A program made the translations under genes and the position numbers. A stretch of 64,000 bases of DNA from Aquimarina acroporae (GTDB taxonomy: Bacteria; Bacteroidota; Bacteroidia; Flavobacteriales; Flavobacteriaceae). Below are positions 63,008 through 64,000 of the stretch, piece after piece (within the stretch, counting starts at the first letter, position 1; each line of letters begins with the position of its first letter). The notes beneath the pieces are model-generated. The model was not told where the DNA came from. It did no database searches and saw only the letters and a program-made list of their open reading frames with translations. The stretch covers positions 62,001-126,000 of the forward strand of contig NZ_JALPRE010000011.1 in the NCBI RefSeq assembly GCF_023195925.1. Direction: 5' to 3'.

Positions 63008-64000
63008 TCTTCAGGTTTATCTTCCAGAATACCCAATCTACGTGCTCGGTTTTCCCAGTTTTTTCTGGCTAGCACCTGCATATCGGTTTCAGTATCACTT
63101 TCGTCTACTATTTCTAATCCAAGTAACGTTTCGATAACATCTTCCATAGTTACTAATCCATTTACCGAGCCATATTCATCTACGACCAAAGCGATATGAT
63201 TTTTGGTCTGAATGAGTTCATTAAACAAATCTGGGATGGGTAAATTCCTCGTCGTAAAAATGATAGGTCTTTTTATATCAGCCAACGTTTTATGACCATT
63301 CTGATTGGCCATTTCTTTAAAAATCTCATCCTTCAAAACCTGACCAGTAATATTATCGGCATTGTCTTTAAACACCGGAATTCTTGAAAAACGAAGGTTC
63401 TGATTTTCATTAAAGAATTCTTCAACTGTAGTTTCTTCAGAAGCAATTTTCATAACCGTTCTGGGTGTCATTACATCTTTAGTGAAAATCTCTTTAAAAT
63501 TAAGAAGGTTTCTAATTACTTTAGACTCTGACTCTTCAAAAACTCCTTCTTCTTCGGCAATATCGGCCATAACAGAAAAATCTTCTCGACTAAGCACAGA
63601 ACCATGATGTCCTTTTCCTCCGATTACCTTAGTAGTAAGTCGCAATACCCAAAGAATACCTGTGTATTTTAAAGGAGCAATAAGAATAATTAATGCTTTA
63701 GAGGTAAAATTGGCAAGTTGTTTCCAAAAAGTGGCCCCAATAGTTTTTGGAATGATTTCAGAAACTACCAAAATTAATATGGTCATTATTGTTGATACAA
63801 TACCTACAATATTCACTCCTAGAATTTCAATCTTATATGGAAGTTGCTCTGCCTGTACACCCACTAAAATTGCTCCTACTGTATGTGCAATAGTATTCAA
63901 AGTAAGAATGGCTATCAAAGGTTGATCTACATCTTTCTTCAAATTTTCTAAAGTAGTAGCATATGGTTTCTGTTCTTTCTTCTTTACATTAATAAAAGTA
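63004..64000 (-). CDS. CNNM/CBS-domain membrane protein (CorC/HlyC family), partial
   Basis: The reading frame continues past the right window edge; the start lies outside, so the N-terminus of this integral membrane protein is missing. The visible part has a DUF21/CNNM transmembrane region (LIAILTLNTIAHTVGAILVG, then VSTIMTILILVVSEIIPKTI with the typical EIIPKT) and a pair of CBS domains (KDVMTPRTVMKIASEETTVE, IALVVDEYGSVNGLVTMEDVIE). It lacks the CorC-HlyC transporter-associated domain at the C-terminus. CNNM proteins are implicated in Mg2+ efflux or ion homeostasis. It overlaps ogt by 4 nt. Confidence 0.9.
   Translation of the reverse strand, partial: TFINVKKKEQKPYATTLENLKKDVDQPLIAILTLNTIAHTVGAILVGVQAEQLPYKIEILGVNIVGIVSTIMTILILVVSEIIPKTIGATFWKQLANFTSKALIILIAPLKYTGILWVLRLTTKVIGGKGHHGSVLSREDFSVMADIAEEEGVFEESESKVIRNLLNFKEIFTKDVMTPRTVMKIASEETTVEEFFNENQNLRFSRIPVFKDNADNITGQVLKDEIFKEMANQNGHKTLADIKRPIIFTTRNLPIPDLFNELIQTKNHIALVVDEYGSVNGLVTMEDVIETLLGLEIVDESDTETDMQVLARKNWENRARRLGILEDKPEE

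Overview
The window is AT-rich chromosomal DNA of a Bacteroidota bacterium, most likely a marine member of the Flavobacteriaceae. The evidence is two secreted proteins with C-terminal type IX secretion (T9SS) sorting domains, a TonB-dependent receptor with a carboxypeptidase-like N-terminal domain, TPR-transmembrane-AraC regulators, LytS/LytTR pairs, WG-repeat and DinB proteins, many lipoproteins, and the near absence of Shine-Dalgarno sequences. No rRNA, tRNA, CRISPR array, transposase or phage gene was found.

The left end (1-9400, all minus strand) is the most interesting part. It is the edge of a class I lanthipeptide locus: a LanB-type dehydratase cut by the window edge, a LanC-type cyclase with intact zinc ligands, and two short Gly-Gly-leader precursor peptides at 3535-3708 and 3903-4070, read directly from the DNA. 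The first core has exactly four Thr, no Ser and four Cys; the second has a single Cys. Two intrinsic terminators and a 130-bp palindromic element are interspersed. Upstream lie three paralogous membrane-spanning TPR/AraC regulators, two of them a tandem duplicate. No exporter, leader peptidase or immunity gene is visible; these may lie left of the window.

At 9660-14600 there is an accessory strip: three tiny unrecognised genes, a repeat block (palindromic elements, a 40-bp direct repeat, and A-tracts phased every 21 bp), a small HTH gene, and three unrecognised secreted or lipid-anchored proteins. From 14966 to 24810 come a prolyl oligopeptidase, a DCC-family protein, a LolD/MacB-like ABC exporter, a 1060-residue T9SS adhesin-like protein with six near-identical 79-residue repeats, and small TfoX, DUF2461 and VOC proteins.

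The centre (24900-48210) is mostly housekeeping: a LytS/LytTR two-component pair, an SMP-30-like/ankyrin/membrane operon, azoreductase divergent from a LysR regulator, a sodium-solute symporter, a TonB receptor with recO and a HAD phosphatase, gdhA, a cystathionine gamma-synthase-type enzyme, serine hydrolases, DinB, an ArsC-like protein with an EamA transporter, a thioesterase, a bestrophin-like channel and a YheT-like hydrolase.

The right part (48400-64000) has a 1212-residue T9SS subtilisin-like protease, small membrane proteins, a WG-repeat protein, an intergenic region (55374-55497) that folds into a convincing three-way RNA structure followed by a terminator, an exonuclease/serine hydrolase pair, a TPR sensor kinase/LytTR pair, an O6-methylguanine methyltransferase and a truncated CNNM/CBS membrane protein.

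All functional calls are by reading motifs in the translations; no database search was run. Several starts were moved to the first ATG where the longest reading frame began at TTG.
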